Source: Oscillospiraceae bacterium NTUH-002-81 (GTDB lineage: Bacteria > Bacillota > Clostridia > Lachnospirales > Lachnospiraceae). Taken from it: a stretch of 64,000 nucleotides of DNA. Below, in pieces: positions 1-8,758 of the stretch. The notes below the pieces were generated by a model that was given only the letters and a program-made list of their open reading frames with translations, was not told the DNA's origin and made no database searches. The stretch is taken from contig CP136052.1 in the NCBI GenBank assembly GCA_032620915.1, forward strand, positions 1,216,501 to 1,280,500. The letters run 5' to 3'. Numbering within the stretch: position 1 is the stretch's first letter; each line of letters opens with the position of its first letter. The position numbers and the translations under genes were made by a program.

Positions 1-32
1 ACAGTGTAGTTAGTTATTGCTAACTACACTGT
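1..32. promoter_or_regulatory. Perfect palindrome, candidate DtxR-type operator
   Basis: Two perfect 13-base arms (ACAGTGTAGTTAG and its reverse complement) surround a 6-base centre. The site lies 26 bases before the start codon of the first uptake gene. The inner TTAG...CTAA halves resemble the DtxR/IdeR box (TTAGGTTAG-type half sites), and the operon ends with a DtxR-family gene. There is no T-run after it, so an operator is more likely than a terminator. The pairing with the regulator is inferred. Confidence 0.6.
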
Positions 33-58
33 CATTTTATTTTAAGGAGGTTTCAAAA

Positions 59-670
59 ATGGAACAAACGGTAAAGAAAAAAATTGGCGTTCGAGATATT
101 ATGACGATTGCCGCAATGATGGTCATCAATTTTGCAATTGCAATGGTGATTGGTATGGTTACATTGCCTTTCCCAGCAGTATATTTATACGGCTCTGCTG
201 GTATTGATGCCTTTATTGGAGCAACATTTTATTTGGTTGCGGCAAATCGCATTAACAAACACGGATTGTTGTTTGCTTGGGCTACGGTTTATGGACTAAT
301 CCAAGGTGTTATGGGTTATATGTTCTTGGTTCCCTATTTCTTGATTGTAGCCCTCATTGCCGAGTTATGCATGGTTGGCAAGAATACATACCGAAGTGCA
401 GTTCGCAACCGAATTGGCTGGATGGTCAACTCAATCGGAAATTTTGTAGGCTGTGCCGTACCGCTGTGGTGGTCTTGGGACAGCTATCAGGAAATGGCAG
501 CAAGTAGTGGCTTTGATGCAAATACTTTGAATATGCAGTTTTCTATGGTAACTTCTCCAGCACTGATGCTTCTGGGTGTTGTCATTACTGCGGTTCTTGC
601 AATTCTCGGTACATTGTTCGGCCAGCGCCTGCTCAGAAAGCATTTCCAAAAAGCTGGCATTGTAGGATGA
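59..670 (+). CDS. ECF transporter S component, MptD-like family
   Basis: This is a predicted substrate-binding membrane subunit of an energy-coupling factor importer. After a short basic N-terminus the 203-residue protein is almost entirely hydrophobic, with about five to six membrane segments and a basic C-terminal tail, as in S components. The start at 59 is chosen because AAGGAGG lies eight bases upstream; an in-frame codon at 17 falls inside the operator palindrome. The T and A components follow directly, and the stop overlaps the next start. The substrate is unknown. The neighbouring YbtPQ-like exporters-turned-importers and the DtxR regulator suggest a metal or metallophore. Confidence 0.8.
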   Translation: MEQTVKKKIGVRDIMTIAAMMVINFAIAMVIGMVTLPFPAVYLYGSAGIDAFIGATFYLVAANRINKHGLLFAWATVYGLIQGVMGYMFLVPYFLIVALIAELCMVGKNTYRSAVRNRIGWMVNSIGNFVGCAVPLWWSWDSYQEMAASSGFDANTLNMQFSMVTSPALMLLGVVITAVLAILGTLFGQRLLRKHFQKAGIVG

Positions 671-1369
671 TGGCCGGAGAAAAAAAGCAAAGGCGGATTG
701 ACCAGATTGACGGGCGCACAGTTCTTCTCCTGACACTGTGCGCCTGCCTTGTGACTTTCTTGACGACAAGCTTTTTGGGGACATGGGATTTTTACCTTTT
801 GCATTTTTTTAATTCTGTGCTGGTTTGGCTTATATAAACAGGCTCTGGGATGCTTTGTGGTCTATCTGGTGGCGATTGTATGGCTGATGATCGAGACAAA
901 GTATCAAATCAGCATCCCCTCTCCGCTGTTACTCAGTATGATTTACAAGCTGTTACTGCCCGCTATGCCAGCCTATCTTCTGGCGAAAATCCCGTCCGGG
1001 AAGCTGACAGCCAGCTTGAGGAAAATGCCGATCCCCACCCGTATCATGCTTGTTTTGATCGTCATGCTCCGCTTTGCTCCGACTGTGCTGCATGAATTTG
1101 GAGAAGTCAGGGAAGCCATGAAAATCCGTGGCTTCTTAAAATCGGTTGGCAATGTTTTGAGGCATCCAATGGACACATTGGAATACGCCATTGTTCCGAT
1201 GGTGTTCCGCTCCTTAAAGATCGCGGACGAGTTAGCCGCTTCTGCCATTGTCAGGGGAATTGAAAGCCCCTACAAGAAAGAAAGCTACTATGTCAGCCGG
1301 ATCGCTGCGCTGGATTACTTTTTGATTGTTGTCAGCGTGGGAGCTGCCGTGTGCTGCTGTCTTTTATAG
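670..1369 (+). CDS. ECF transporter T component (CbiQ-like), frameshifted
   Basis: This is the transmembrane coupling subunit that would link the S component to the ATPases. Reading from 670 gives a membrane N-terminus that stops at 836. The rest, including the conserved cytoplasmic stretch with RFAPTVLHEFGEVREAMKIRG, is in the +1 frame to 1369. The junction lies at a run of seven T (804-810). Six T would give one continuous protein of about 232 residues, in which LLHFLILCWFGLY bridges the break. ARG-type coupling motifs (EAMKIRG) are visible. The break is either a homopolymer sequencing error or true inactivation; I favour error because the same kind of break recurs in this window. Confidence 0.75.
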
Positions 1370-1379
1370 GAGGAATGGA

Positions 1380-2859
1380 ATGGGAAAAGAAATTATGATC
1401 CGTGACCTGACCTTTTCCTATGGCGGGAACGGAAATCAACTGGAACACATATCGTTAGACATTGCCGCTGGGGAGGTCATTGTTATGACCGGCCCATCAG
1501 GGAGCGGGAAAAAGCTCTTTGACGAGAGTGATTAACGGCCTGATCCCCTACTTTTACGAGGGGGAATTAAGCGGAGAGGTTTTTGTGGACGGAAAACCGC
1601 TGAAAGAGATTCCGTCCTGGGAGCGCGGCAAAATCGCAGGGAATGTATTTCAAGACCCCAGGAGCCAGTTTTTTGCCAATGAGGTAGCTGGTGAGATTGC
1701 TTTCGGCTGTGAGAACTATGGGTATTCCCATGAGGAAATTCGGAACCATGTTCACCGGGCAGCGGCAGACATCAAAATTCAGGACATTCTGGATCACAGT
1801 CTGCACAGCCTGTCTTATGGGATGCGCCAGAAAGTTGCGATTGCATCGGCAGAGGCGATTGACCCGGAAATCTATGTCATGGATGAACCGTCCGCCAATC
1901 TGGATATTGCATCTACCTACCGCTTTGCAGACATTATCCGCGCTTTGAAGCAGCAGGGAAAAACCATCATTATAGCGGAACACCGGCTTTACTATCTGAT
2001 GGATCTGGCAGACCGCTTCCTGTGTATGCAGAAAGGGAAAATTGTGCGGGAATTTACCGCGCAGCAGATGAAAGCCCTGTCCAATGAGGAAATCCGAGCG
2101 CTGGGGCTTCGCACTCCTGACCTGCACCAGATCGAGCAGGCAGAAATCCCGTCTGCGGCAACCAGCGAGGTTGTTCTGGAAGTGAAAAAGCTGAACCACT
2201 CTTTTGGTGAGACGATTGTGGCAAAGGATATTGACTTTCAATGCCGCAAGGGAGAAGTGGTAGCCCTGATTGGCCCTAACGGGACGGGCAAAAGCACCAT
2301 AGGACGAATCCTGGCAGGGCTATTGAAAGAGAAATCCGGCGAAGTCGTTTTGTTCGGAAAGCATTGCAGACCGAAAGGCCGCTTGGGAAAGGTCTGGTAC
2401 ATTCCCCAGGATTTAGACAGCCAGCTTTTCGGTGAGGACTTGCTGGACGAACTGACTACCGGCGCAGAAGTCAACCCGGAGCGGAAACAAGCGGCGGAAG
2501 AAATCCTGGAGGCCCTGGAACTGACGCCATTCATCAAACAGCATCCCTCTACGCTGTCAGGAGGGCAAAAGCAGCGACTGGCTCTTGGCGTGGCGCTGAT
2601 GCACGAAGCGCCGATTATCGTACTGGATGAACCGACAAGCGGGCTGGACGGTACAAATATGCGGAATGTCAGCCGGATGATCCGCAAGCTGGCAAAGATG
2701 GGGCGCACCATTATCGTCATTACCCATGACGCGGAGTGTGCGCTTGCCTGCTGTGAGCGGGCAATACGCCTGGAGAACGGCTGCATTACCGATGATTTTC
2801 AAATCAGAGGCGCAGAGCTTCTTTTAGACAAAATTGGATATGACAAAAAGGAGGGTTAG
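1380..2859 (+). CDS. ECF/CbiO-type double ATPase, frameshifted in first Walker A
   Basis: Two fused ABC ATPase domains energise the ECF importer. Domain 1 has GPSGSGK at its Walker A, then a break: a run of five A (1509-1513) shifts the frame. With four A the text reads GKSSLTRVINGL and joins the long downstream frame, giving about 492 residues. Domain 1 continues with a LSYGMRQK signature and a YVMDEPSANLD Walker B. Domain 2 has GPNGTGKST, LSGGQKQR and IIVLDEPTSGLDG. The start at 1380 follows TAGGAGG. The gene lies directly after the T component and before the ABC pair, so it is probably cotranscribed with both. Confidence 0.82.
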
Positions 2860-2861
2860 AA

Positions 2862-4676
2862 ATGGCACAGCAAAACGAGAAGCAGCCGAAAGCGAAAACC
2901 GGACTGGCACGCTGCCTGGAGCTGGCTTCCGGCCATAAAGGGCTGGTGTTCCTGGCAGGGTTTCTGGCGGCGCTGGCTGCGATCTGTTCTTTTGTACCGT
3001 ACTTATCAATCTACTACATCGTTCGGGAAATCCTGTTTGTTTACCCGGATATGTCGCTCTTGAATGTTTCCACAATCTCGACCTGGGGATGGCTGGCCCT
3101 GGCCGGAATTTTGGGGAACATCGTATTTTACTTTTTTGCCCTGTTGTGTTCCCACGTTGCGGCGTTTGGAACGCTTTATGAATTGAAGGTGGCCTTTGCC
3201 GACCACATCATGCAGATTCCCCTTGGGTATCATCTGACCTTGGGCAGCGGCAAAATGAGAAAGATCATGGACGAAAACATCGAAAGCGTTGAGAAATTCA
3301 TCGCTCACCAGCTCCCGGATTTTGTGGCCTCGCTGGTCGCACCGCTTGTTCTGGTCATCATTCTTCTTGGAATTGACTGGCGGTATGGTGTGGTTTGTCT
3401 GGTCGGTATTGTTCTGGCCTTTATCGTGCAGTTTGCGGGTTTCAACGGAGAGGCAAAGGAAAAAATGCACCGTTTCCAGACCTCCCAGGAAAACATGAAC
3501 AGCGCCTCCGTGGAATATGTGCGCGGTATGTCGGAGATCAAAGCATTTAATCAGACCGCCGATTCCTTTAAGCGGTTGAGCAAATCCATTACAGACTATA
3601 CCTCTTTCGTGCTGGAGTACGCATTGGGCTGGCAGAACTGTATGCCTGCTTTTACCACGATCATCAACAATATTTATCTGCTTTTGATTCCCGTGGGCGT
3701 TCTGATTGGGATGCACACCACGGATTTCAGGGAGTATTCGCTGACATTCATTTTCTACCTGATTATTGTCCATGCGATTTCGGGCATCCTGAATAAGATC
3801 ATGTATATCTCGGAGTCCTTCACGCAGATTGACGGCAGCGTGGAACGTATGGATGAAATCCTGCGTATCCCGACCCTGCCCGAAAAGAGTACGGCGGCAA
3901 CAATTAAAAACTATGGGATTGCTTTTCAGGATGTCAGCTTTTCCTACGAAGCCGATTCCCAGGTCAAGGCCCTGTCTCATGTTTCCTTCCTTGCGGATCA
4001 GGGCAAGGTGACAGCCATTGTCGGCCCTTCCGGTGGCGGCAAGAGTACCATCGCCAGCTTGATCTCCCGGTTTTATGATGTGACGGACGGAAGTATTCAA
4101 ATCGGCGGCGTTGACATTCGGGACATTCCGCTGGATGCGCTGATGGATAAGGTCAGCTTCGTATTTCAGGATACGTTCCTGTTCAAACAGAGCATCCTGG
4201 ATAACATCCGCATGGGAAATTCAGATGCTACGGAGGAACAGGTGATTGCGGCGGCAAAGGCGGCAAGATGCCACGAATTTATCGAGCAACTTCCAAACGG
4301 TTATCAGACTGTGATTGGAAGCACCGGCATTCATCTCTCAGGTGGTGAACGCCAACGGATTGCCATTGCAAGGGCTATCGTAAAGGATGCCCCTATCATC
4401 GTACTGGACGAAGCAACCGCATTCAGCGACCCGGAAAATGAGTACCTGATTCAAAAAGCCTTTGAAAAGCTAATCCAGAATAAAACGGTTGTAATGATTG
4501 CCCATCGTCTGTCTACGATTCGCAACGCTGGCCAGATCCTTGTCATGGAAAAAGGACACCTGATTGAATCTGGCACCCATGACGAGTTGCTGAAGAAGGG
4601 TGGAAAATACGCGCAGATGTGGAGCAGCTATACGGAGTCGATCAACTGGAAAATCAGTACGGGAAAGGCGGTGTGA
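2862..4676 (+). CDS. ABC half-transporter, IrtA/YbtP-like
   Basis: This 604-residue half-transporter has six membrane segments in the first 320 residues, then an ATPase domain with Walker A GPSGGGKST near residue 388, signature LSGGERQR near 493 and Walker B IIVLDEATAFSDPE near 510. It starts three bases after the previous stop and is followed by a second half-transporter four bases later, so the two probably form a heterodimer. Pairs of exporter-fold half-transporters next to iron-type regulators are known from siderophore uptake (YbtPQ, IrtAB, and EqbKL of S. equi). The substrate is not shown by the sequence; import of a ferric chelate is inferred from context. Confidence 0.8.
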   Translation: MAQQNEKQPKAKTGLARCLELASGHKGLVFLAGFLAALAAICSFVPYLSIYYIVREILFVYPDMSLLNVSTISTWGWLALAGILGNIVFYFFALLCSHVAAFGTLYELKVAFADHIMQIPLGYHLTLGSGKMRKIMDENIESVEKFIAHQLPDFVASLVAPLVLVIILLGIDWRYGVVCLVGIVLAFIVQFAGFNGEAKEKMHRFQTSQENMNSASVEYVRGMSEIKAFNQTADSFKRLSKSITDYTSFVLEYALGWQNCMPAFTTIINNIYLLLIPVGVLIGMHTTDFREYSLTFIFYLIIVHAISGILNKIMYISESFTQIDGSVERMDEILRIPTLPEKSTAATIKNYGIAFQDVSFSYEADSQVKALSHVSFLADQGKVTAIVGPSGGGKSTIASLISRFYDVTDGSIQIGGVDIRDIPLDALMDKVSFVFQDTFLFKQSILDNIRMGNSDATEEQVIAAAKAARCHEFIEQLPNGYQTVIGSTGIHLSGGERQRIAIARAIVKDAPIIVLDEATAFSDPENEYLIQKAFEKLIQNKTVVMIAHRLSTIRNAGQILVMEKGHLIESGTHDELLKKGGKYAQMWSSYTESINWKISTGKAV

Positions 4677-4679
4677 TCT

Positions 4680-6413
4680 ATGAGTAAGCTGAAAGAAAAG
4701 TTAATGCTGTCGGAGAAAGGCTACTCCGACCTAAAAAAAGCAATTACAGCCTGCACAATAACCAATATTGTGCTGCTGCTTCCTTCAATGGTGGCCTGCC
4801 TACTCTTTTGGGAACTGCTGAAACCGTTCACCGGAGAGGCAATTTCATGGGACGCACTGTGGAAGCTGCTGGGACTGGGGGTGGTTGCGGCTATTCTGGT
4901 ATTCCTGGCTGCAAAAAATGATTATAGAAAAACCTACATTGCTTCTTATAAAGAGGCCAGCACGACCAGACTTCGGATCGCAGAACATCTTCGCAAGCTC
5001 CCAATGAGCTTCTTTAACACAAAAGATTTATCTGATATTACCACAAACATGATGGCGGATTGCAGCAGCATGGAATCCATGCTCAGCAGTACCATTCCGC
5101 CGCTGATCGCAAATATTATCTCTGTCACCCTGATCTGTATTTGTCTGGCATTTTTTGACTGGAGAATGGCCCTTGCGATTTTCTGCACGATGCCGATCAC
5201 ATTTCTTATCATCTTGGGCGGGCGCAAGCTGCAACTTCATCTGTTTGACAAACAGGTGGATGTGAAACTGGAGGCGTCCAGCCAGATTCAGGAATACCTG
5301 GAAGGTATTAAGATCATCAAATCTTGTGGTCTTGGCGGTTCCCGCTTTGATGCGTTGGATAAAGCACTCCAAGACATGAGAAAAATCGCCATCAGGGTGG
5401 AACTGGCCTCTGGTATTCTGGTTCAGGGAGCCAGCCTGGTTCTGCAAGCAGGTCTTGGTATCACCATTTTTATCGGGACGGTACTGATAACTGGCGGTCA
5501 AATTGAACTGCTTCCTTTGCTGGTGCTGTTCATGTTCTCCACGCAGATTTACGGCCCAATCCTTGCCATTCTCTCACAGTTGACCTCTCTGTTTCATTTG
5601 GGGACTGTCACCAACCGTATGCGTACCCTGCTGACCACGCCAGCTATGGAGGGGGAGGATAAGGATGTATCCAAGTATGACATTGAACTGAAAAATGTCA
5701 CTTTCGGATATAACCAGGACGATGTTATCAAGGATGTGTCTTTCTCTATTCCTGCTGGCAGCGTAACGGCCTTGGTAGGGCCTTCCGGCAGCGGCAAAAG
5801 TACGATTTCCAAACTGATCGCCCGCTTTTGGGATGTGAGAAAAGGCCAGATCACCATCGGCGGTATAGATGTCAGCACCATTGAACCGGAACACCTGATG
5901 CGCTGTATGTCCTTTGTATTCCAGGATGTGACCCTGTTCAACGATACTGTTTTTAACAATATCCGTGTAGGCAACATGAACGCTACCGAGGAGCAGGTCA
6001 TGGCGGCGGCAAAGGCGGCATACTGTGACGAATTTATCCAGAGATTGCCGGATGGTTATCAGACTGTCCTTGGAGAGAACGGCAGCACTCTTTCCGGTGG
6101 TGAACGTCAGAGGATTTCCATTGCCCGTGCGCTGCTGAAAGATGCCCCGATCATTCTTCTGGACGAGGCAACCGCATCCCTTGACCCGGAGAACGAGGTT
6201 TTGATCCAGCGGGCTATTGCAAAGCTGGTGGAGGGCAAGACGGTCATTATGATTGCTCACCGGCTTCGTACCGTTGTGGATGCCGACCAAATTCTCGTTC
6301 TTGATAACGGTAGACTGGTGGAACACGGTACACATGATGAATTGATGAAAAAGAACGGATTGTACCATAAACTGTTCCATATCCAACAGGAGAGTCTTGG
6401 TTGGGCTGTGTAA
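4680..6413 (+). CDS. ABC half-transporter, IrtB/YbtQ-like
   Basis: This 577-residue partner of the preceding half-transporter has an exporter-type membrane domain (about residues 20-310) and a nucleotide-binding domain with Walker [10 protein letters not shown] near residue 370, signature LSGGERQR near 470 and Walker B IILLDEATASLDPE near 490. The spacing of three bases from the upstream gene supports translational coupling. Both ATP sites look complete in this subunit. Its context (ECF importer upstream, DtxR-type regulator downstream) matches metallophore uptake loci. A multidrug exporter is the main alternative, since the fold alone does not give direction. Confidence 0.8.
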   Translation: MSKLKEKLMLSEKGYSDLKKAITACTITNIVLLLPSMVACLLFWELLKPFTGEAISWDALWKLLGLGVVAAILVFLAAKNDYRKTYIASYKEASTTRLRIAEHLRKLPMSFFNTKDLSDITTNMMADCSSMESMLSSTIPPLIANIISVTLICICLAFFDWRMALAIFCTMPITFLIILGGRKLQLHLFDKQVDVKLEASSQIQEYLEGIKIIKSCGLGGSRFDALDKALQDMRKIAIRVELASGILVQGASLVLQAGLGITIFIGTVLITGGQIELLPLLVLFMFSTQIYGPILAILSQLTSLFHLGTVTNRMRTLLTTPAMEGEDKDVSKYDIELKNVTFGYNQDDVIKDVSFSIPAGSVTALVGPSGSGKSTISKLIARFWDVRKGQITIGGIDVSTIEPEHLMRCMSFVFQDVTLFNDTVFNNIRVGNMNATEEQVMAAAKAAYCDEFIQRLPDGYQTVLGENGSTLSGGERQRISIARALLKDAPIILLDEATASLDPENEVLIQRAIAKLVEGKTVIMIAHRLRTVVDADQILVLDNGRLVEHGTHDELMKKNGLYHKLFHIQQESLGWAV

Positions 6414-6437
6414 ATTGTTTTAGAAGGGAGATGTTCC

Positions 6438-6809
6438 ATGAAACTTCATGCGTCCGGGGAGGACTACCTGGAAACCATCCTTGTTCTCCAAAAGAAACGC
6501 GGTATGGTGCGCTCCGTAGATGTGGCCCGGCACATGGAGGTGTCAAAGCCCAGCGTGTGCCATGCAGTGGCTACCTTGCGGGACGGCGGCTTTCTTATGA
6601 TGGACGAAGATCACTTTCTCCATCTGACCGATGTGGGCCGCGAGGTGGCTGAAAAAATCTATAAGCGTCACTGCTTCTTTACCGAGCAGCTTATCACCGC
6701 AGGCGTTGACCCCAAAACTGCGGAGGCCGATGCCTGTCGTATTGAACACATCATCAGCGATGAGAGTTTTGACCGGCTGAAAGAGGCAGCCGAACAAGAG
6801 CAAAACTAA
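6438..6809 (+). CDS. DtxR-family iron-type metalloregulator
   Basis: This 123-residue winged-helix repressor has the DtxR/MntR layout but no SH3-like C-terminal domain. Candidate metal ligands are visible: D9 and E12 in GEDYLETI, H78 in KRH, and C100-E103-H104 in ACRIEH. Having Cys at position 100 matches DtxR (EACRWEHVMS) rather than Mn-sensing MntR, which has Glu there, so Fe(II) sensing is favoured. The recognition helix region reads VSKPSVCHAVATL. The start follows AGAAGGGAG. It closes the uptake operon, and its likely target is the palindrome at 1-32. Base composition matches the mobile genes to its right. Confidence 0.85.
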   Translation: MKLHASGEDYLETILVLQKKRGMVRSVDVARHMEVSKPSVCHAVATLRDGGFLMMDEDHFLHLTDVGREVAEKIYKRHCFFTEQLITAGVDPKTAEADACRIEHIISDESFDRLKEAAEQEQN

Positions 6810-7009
6810 AACCGAATAAGCCAAGCGATCCTGCCCCGCAAGACGGGGAAAGAAAAAAAACCGTTGCAGGGCAGGCAGCTTTGTGCGCCCAAAATGGATT
6901 TTCCGGGTACTGCGGCGGTTTTGAGTAACATCAAGGCCGCCGTTCCTTATGCCCTCGACAAAGGAGTGACGACTACACGCTGACACGGCGGCTTTAGGAG
7001 GGAACCGCC
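6810..7009 (+). other. Structured intergenic region with no clear gene
   Basis: No convincing reading frame is present. Several potential RNA stems are: CCTGCCC paired with GGGCAGG (about 6831-6881), and a longer stem at 6920-6951 in which GCGGCGG-TTTTGA pairs with TCAAGG-CCGCCG. The stretch ends in AGGAGG, serving the short frame at 7010. Leader or regulatory RNA is possible. Confidence 0.35.
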
Positions 7010-7096
7010 ATGAAGCACATTGACCGCCGACAAATTCTGACGATATTTCACTACCGTCAAAAAAAGCCCAGTCAACGAACAGGCCCCGTCTGGTAG
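7010..7096 (+). CDS. Possible 28-residue small protein
   Basis: A short frame (begins MKHIDRRQIL, ends GPVW) is preceded by AGGAGG with eight bases of spacing, which is the main evidence for translation. It follows the structured stretch 6810-7009 and precedes the sigma-like gene at 7289. The product is basic, has no signal or membrane segment, and is not recognised. It could be a leader peptide or a small element protein. Confidence 0.35.
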   Translation: MKHIDRRQILTIFHYRQKKPSQRTGPVW

Positions 7097-7247
7097 CCGG
7101 TGCGAAAATTGTCATTCTGTAAGTGAATATTGGAGTTTTTGCGCTCGAATAGCTTTTTGCTGTCCGGGCGCTTTTTTGTCCCTATGGAGCCGGAACATCG
7201 GGTCAGCATGGCCCGAACTTTATCCCCGGAGCCGCGCCCCGCCGCCT

Positions 7248-7276
7248 CATTCAGATTTACCCAAAAAATCTGAATG
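7248..7276 (+). promoter_or_regulatory. Perfect 11-bp hairpin just before a ribosome binding site
   Basis: CATTCAGATTT and AAATCTGAATG form a perfect stem with a 7-base loop, and GGAGG starts on the next base. No T-run follows. The position suggests translational control or RNA stability of the gene at 7289. Confidence 0.45.
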
Positions 7277-7288
7277 GAGGAAAGGCAG

Positions 7289-7702
7289 ATGGAAGTTACC
7301 ATCAATTATAACGGACAAGCTGTGGCTGTGGAGGTCACGCTGGAAGTCTATGAATTTCTTGACCGGGCCGATCATAAAACGGAGAACCTGTTCCATGAAC
7401 AGCGGCGGCATTGGGATGGCCGGGAGTTTGACGAGTACATCATTACCACCGAGGGTGTAGGGGTCTACGGCGAAACGCCGGAGGAATACCTTTGCCGCAT
7501 GGAAACGCTGCATGAGCTGATGGCGGTTCTGGACACCTGTACCGAGGTCCAGCGCCGCCGGTTCCTGCTCTATGCGCTTGACGGGCTGAGCCTTGCAGAG
7601 ATCGGTGTGCTGTGCGGCTGCTCCAAAGTGGCTGTTTATCAAAGTGTGGAGGCGGTCAGAAAAAAATTTATAAATTTCTTTGAGAACAGGCTTAACGAAT
7701 GA
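7289..7702 (+). CDS. Small sigma-70 region 4-like HTH protein
   Basis: This is a 137-residue protein with a beta-rich N-terminal half (VTINYNGQAVAVEVTLEVYEFL) and a C-terminal helix-turn-helix (LDGLSLAEIGVLCGCSKVAVYQSVEAVRKKF) like sigma region 4. Such proteins sit at the start of many Firmicute mobilizable and conjugative elements and are thought to control their genes. The start at 7289 is chosen over 7274 because GGAGGAAAGG then has proper spacing. Two related HTH proteins follow, and all three point toward the relaxase. A DNA target is not visible. Confidence 0.7.
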   Translation: MEVTINYNGQAVAVEVTLEVYEFLDRADHKTENLFHEQRRHWDGREFDEYIITTEGVGVYGETPEEYLCRMETLHELMAVLDTCTEVQRRRFLLYALDGLSLAEIGVLCGCSKVAVYQSVEAVRKKFINFFENRLNE

Positions 7703-7805
7703 CCTGTTTTCTGGCTACCAAGTGAAAGGGATCATTTCCCTTATCTCAGCGAGGGGCGGACAGCGGACGAGCTGCCCGCCTCTCCGATTTTCAGGAGGTA
7801 AGCCT

Positions 7806-8258
7806 ATGAAAACAATCAATTTGCGGTGGATGTATCCCCACTACCGGCATGACGAGTTTGTGGATGTTACGGACGAGGTATGGGCAGCGATGTATCAGGC
7901 CAAGCGGGAGATGGAGAACTATGAGCGTCGGAAAGTCTACCACCGCGCCTACTACTCTCTGGACGCATACAGCTGGCTGGAAAATTACGCACTGGAACAC
8001 AGCAGATCGCCGGAAGATATTTTGCTGGAACGAGAAGAAATGACCACCCGCCTATACCTGATAGCAGCTCTTCCGGTGGCTCTGGCTCATGCCACTCCGA
8101 CACAGGCCCGCCGTGTTCACGCCTACTACATTGCCGGTATCAAGCAGCCGGAAATCGCCCGGAGAGAGGGTATCCATAGCAGTAAGGTCAGCGTTGCCAT
8201 CCGCCGGGGGCTGCGGAATATGCGCCGCTGCTATGATGGCCTTTTCCAAACAGAGTGA
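7806..8258 (+). CDS. Sigma-70-like element regulator (paralogue 1)
   Basis: This 150-residue protein begins MKTINLRWMYPHYRHDEF and has a central R-x-x-Y-H-R-A-Y-Y-S-L-D motif typical of a mobile-element sigma-like family. Its C-terminal HTH is PTQARRVHAYYIAGIKQPEIARREGIHSS. AGGAGG at proper spacing supports the start at 7806. It is a tandem paralogue of the next gene: both share the MxTINL start, the DEF/DIF-V-V-D-E block, the SLD motif, SPED-L-E and the ARRVHA HTH. The role is inferred to be transcription control of element genes. Confidence 0.72.
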   Translation: MKTINLRWMYPHYRHDEFVDVTDEVWAAMYQAKREMENYERRKVYHRAYYSLDAYSWLENYALEHSRSPEDILLEREEMTTRLYLIAALPVALAHATPTQARRVHAYYIAGIKQPEIARREGIHSSKVSVAIRRGLRNMRRCYDGLFQTE

Positions 8259-8268
8259 GGGCATGCCT

Positions 8269-8730
8269 ATGCAGACCATCAATCTCAAACAATATTATCC
8301 ATTTTGCAAAGAGGACATTTTTGTGGAGGTGTCCGATGAGATCGTCGAAGCGTTTCTTCTGGACAAGAGAGCCGAGGCCGCCAGAGATCGCAAGATGTTC
8401 CGGTATAAGGCGTTTTATTCCCTCGATTGTAACGATGGAATCGAAAATGCCGCCATCGGCTGGGCGCAGCCATCGCCAGAGGACTACCTGATAGAAAAAG
8501 AAGAATTAGCCGAATACGAAGAACTGATACGGCGATTGTATGAAGCCATTTCCTCCCTGCCGCCTATGCAGGCTCGCCGTGTTCACGCCCGCTATATGCT
8601 GGGTATGAAAGTGAAAGATATTGCCGCAATGGAGGGTATCACGCCATCACAGGCGGGAAAATCCATCCACGCTGCACTGCGGGGGCTGCGCCGGTACTTT
8701 GCGCGTCAGAAATGGACGGTCAATCTATGA
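8269..8730 (+). CDS. Sigma-70-like element regulator (paralogue 2)
   Basis: This is a 153-residue tandem paralogue of the preceding gene, separated by ten bases. The start at 8269 aligns with the paralogue (MQTINLKQYYP) and follows GAGG at good spacing; an in-frame ATG at 8263 is possible. A FYSLD motif, SPEDYLIEKEEL and the C-terminal HTH (LPPMQARRVHARYMLGMKVKDIAAMEGITPSQ) are visible. Sequence identity to paralogue 1 is modest, so the duplication is old, or the two came from different elements. Confidence 0.72.
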   Translation: MQTINLKQYYPFCKEDIFVEVSDEIVEAFLLDKRAEAARDRKMFRYKAFYSLDCNDGIENAAIGWAQPSPEDYLIEKEELAEYEELIRRLYEAISSLPPMQARRVHARYMLGMKVKDIAAMEGITPSQAGKSIHAALRGLRRYFARQKWTVNL

Positions 8731-8758
8731 GCGTTTCCAAAGAAAAGAGGTGCCTGAC

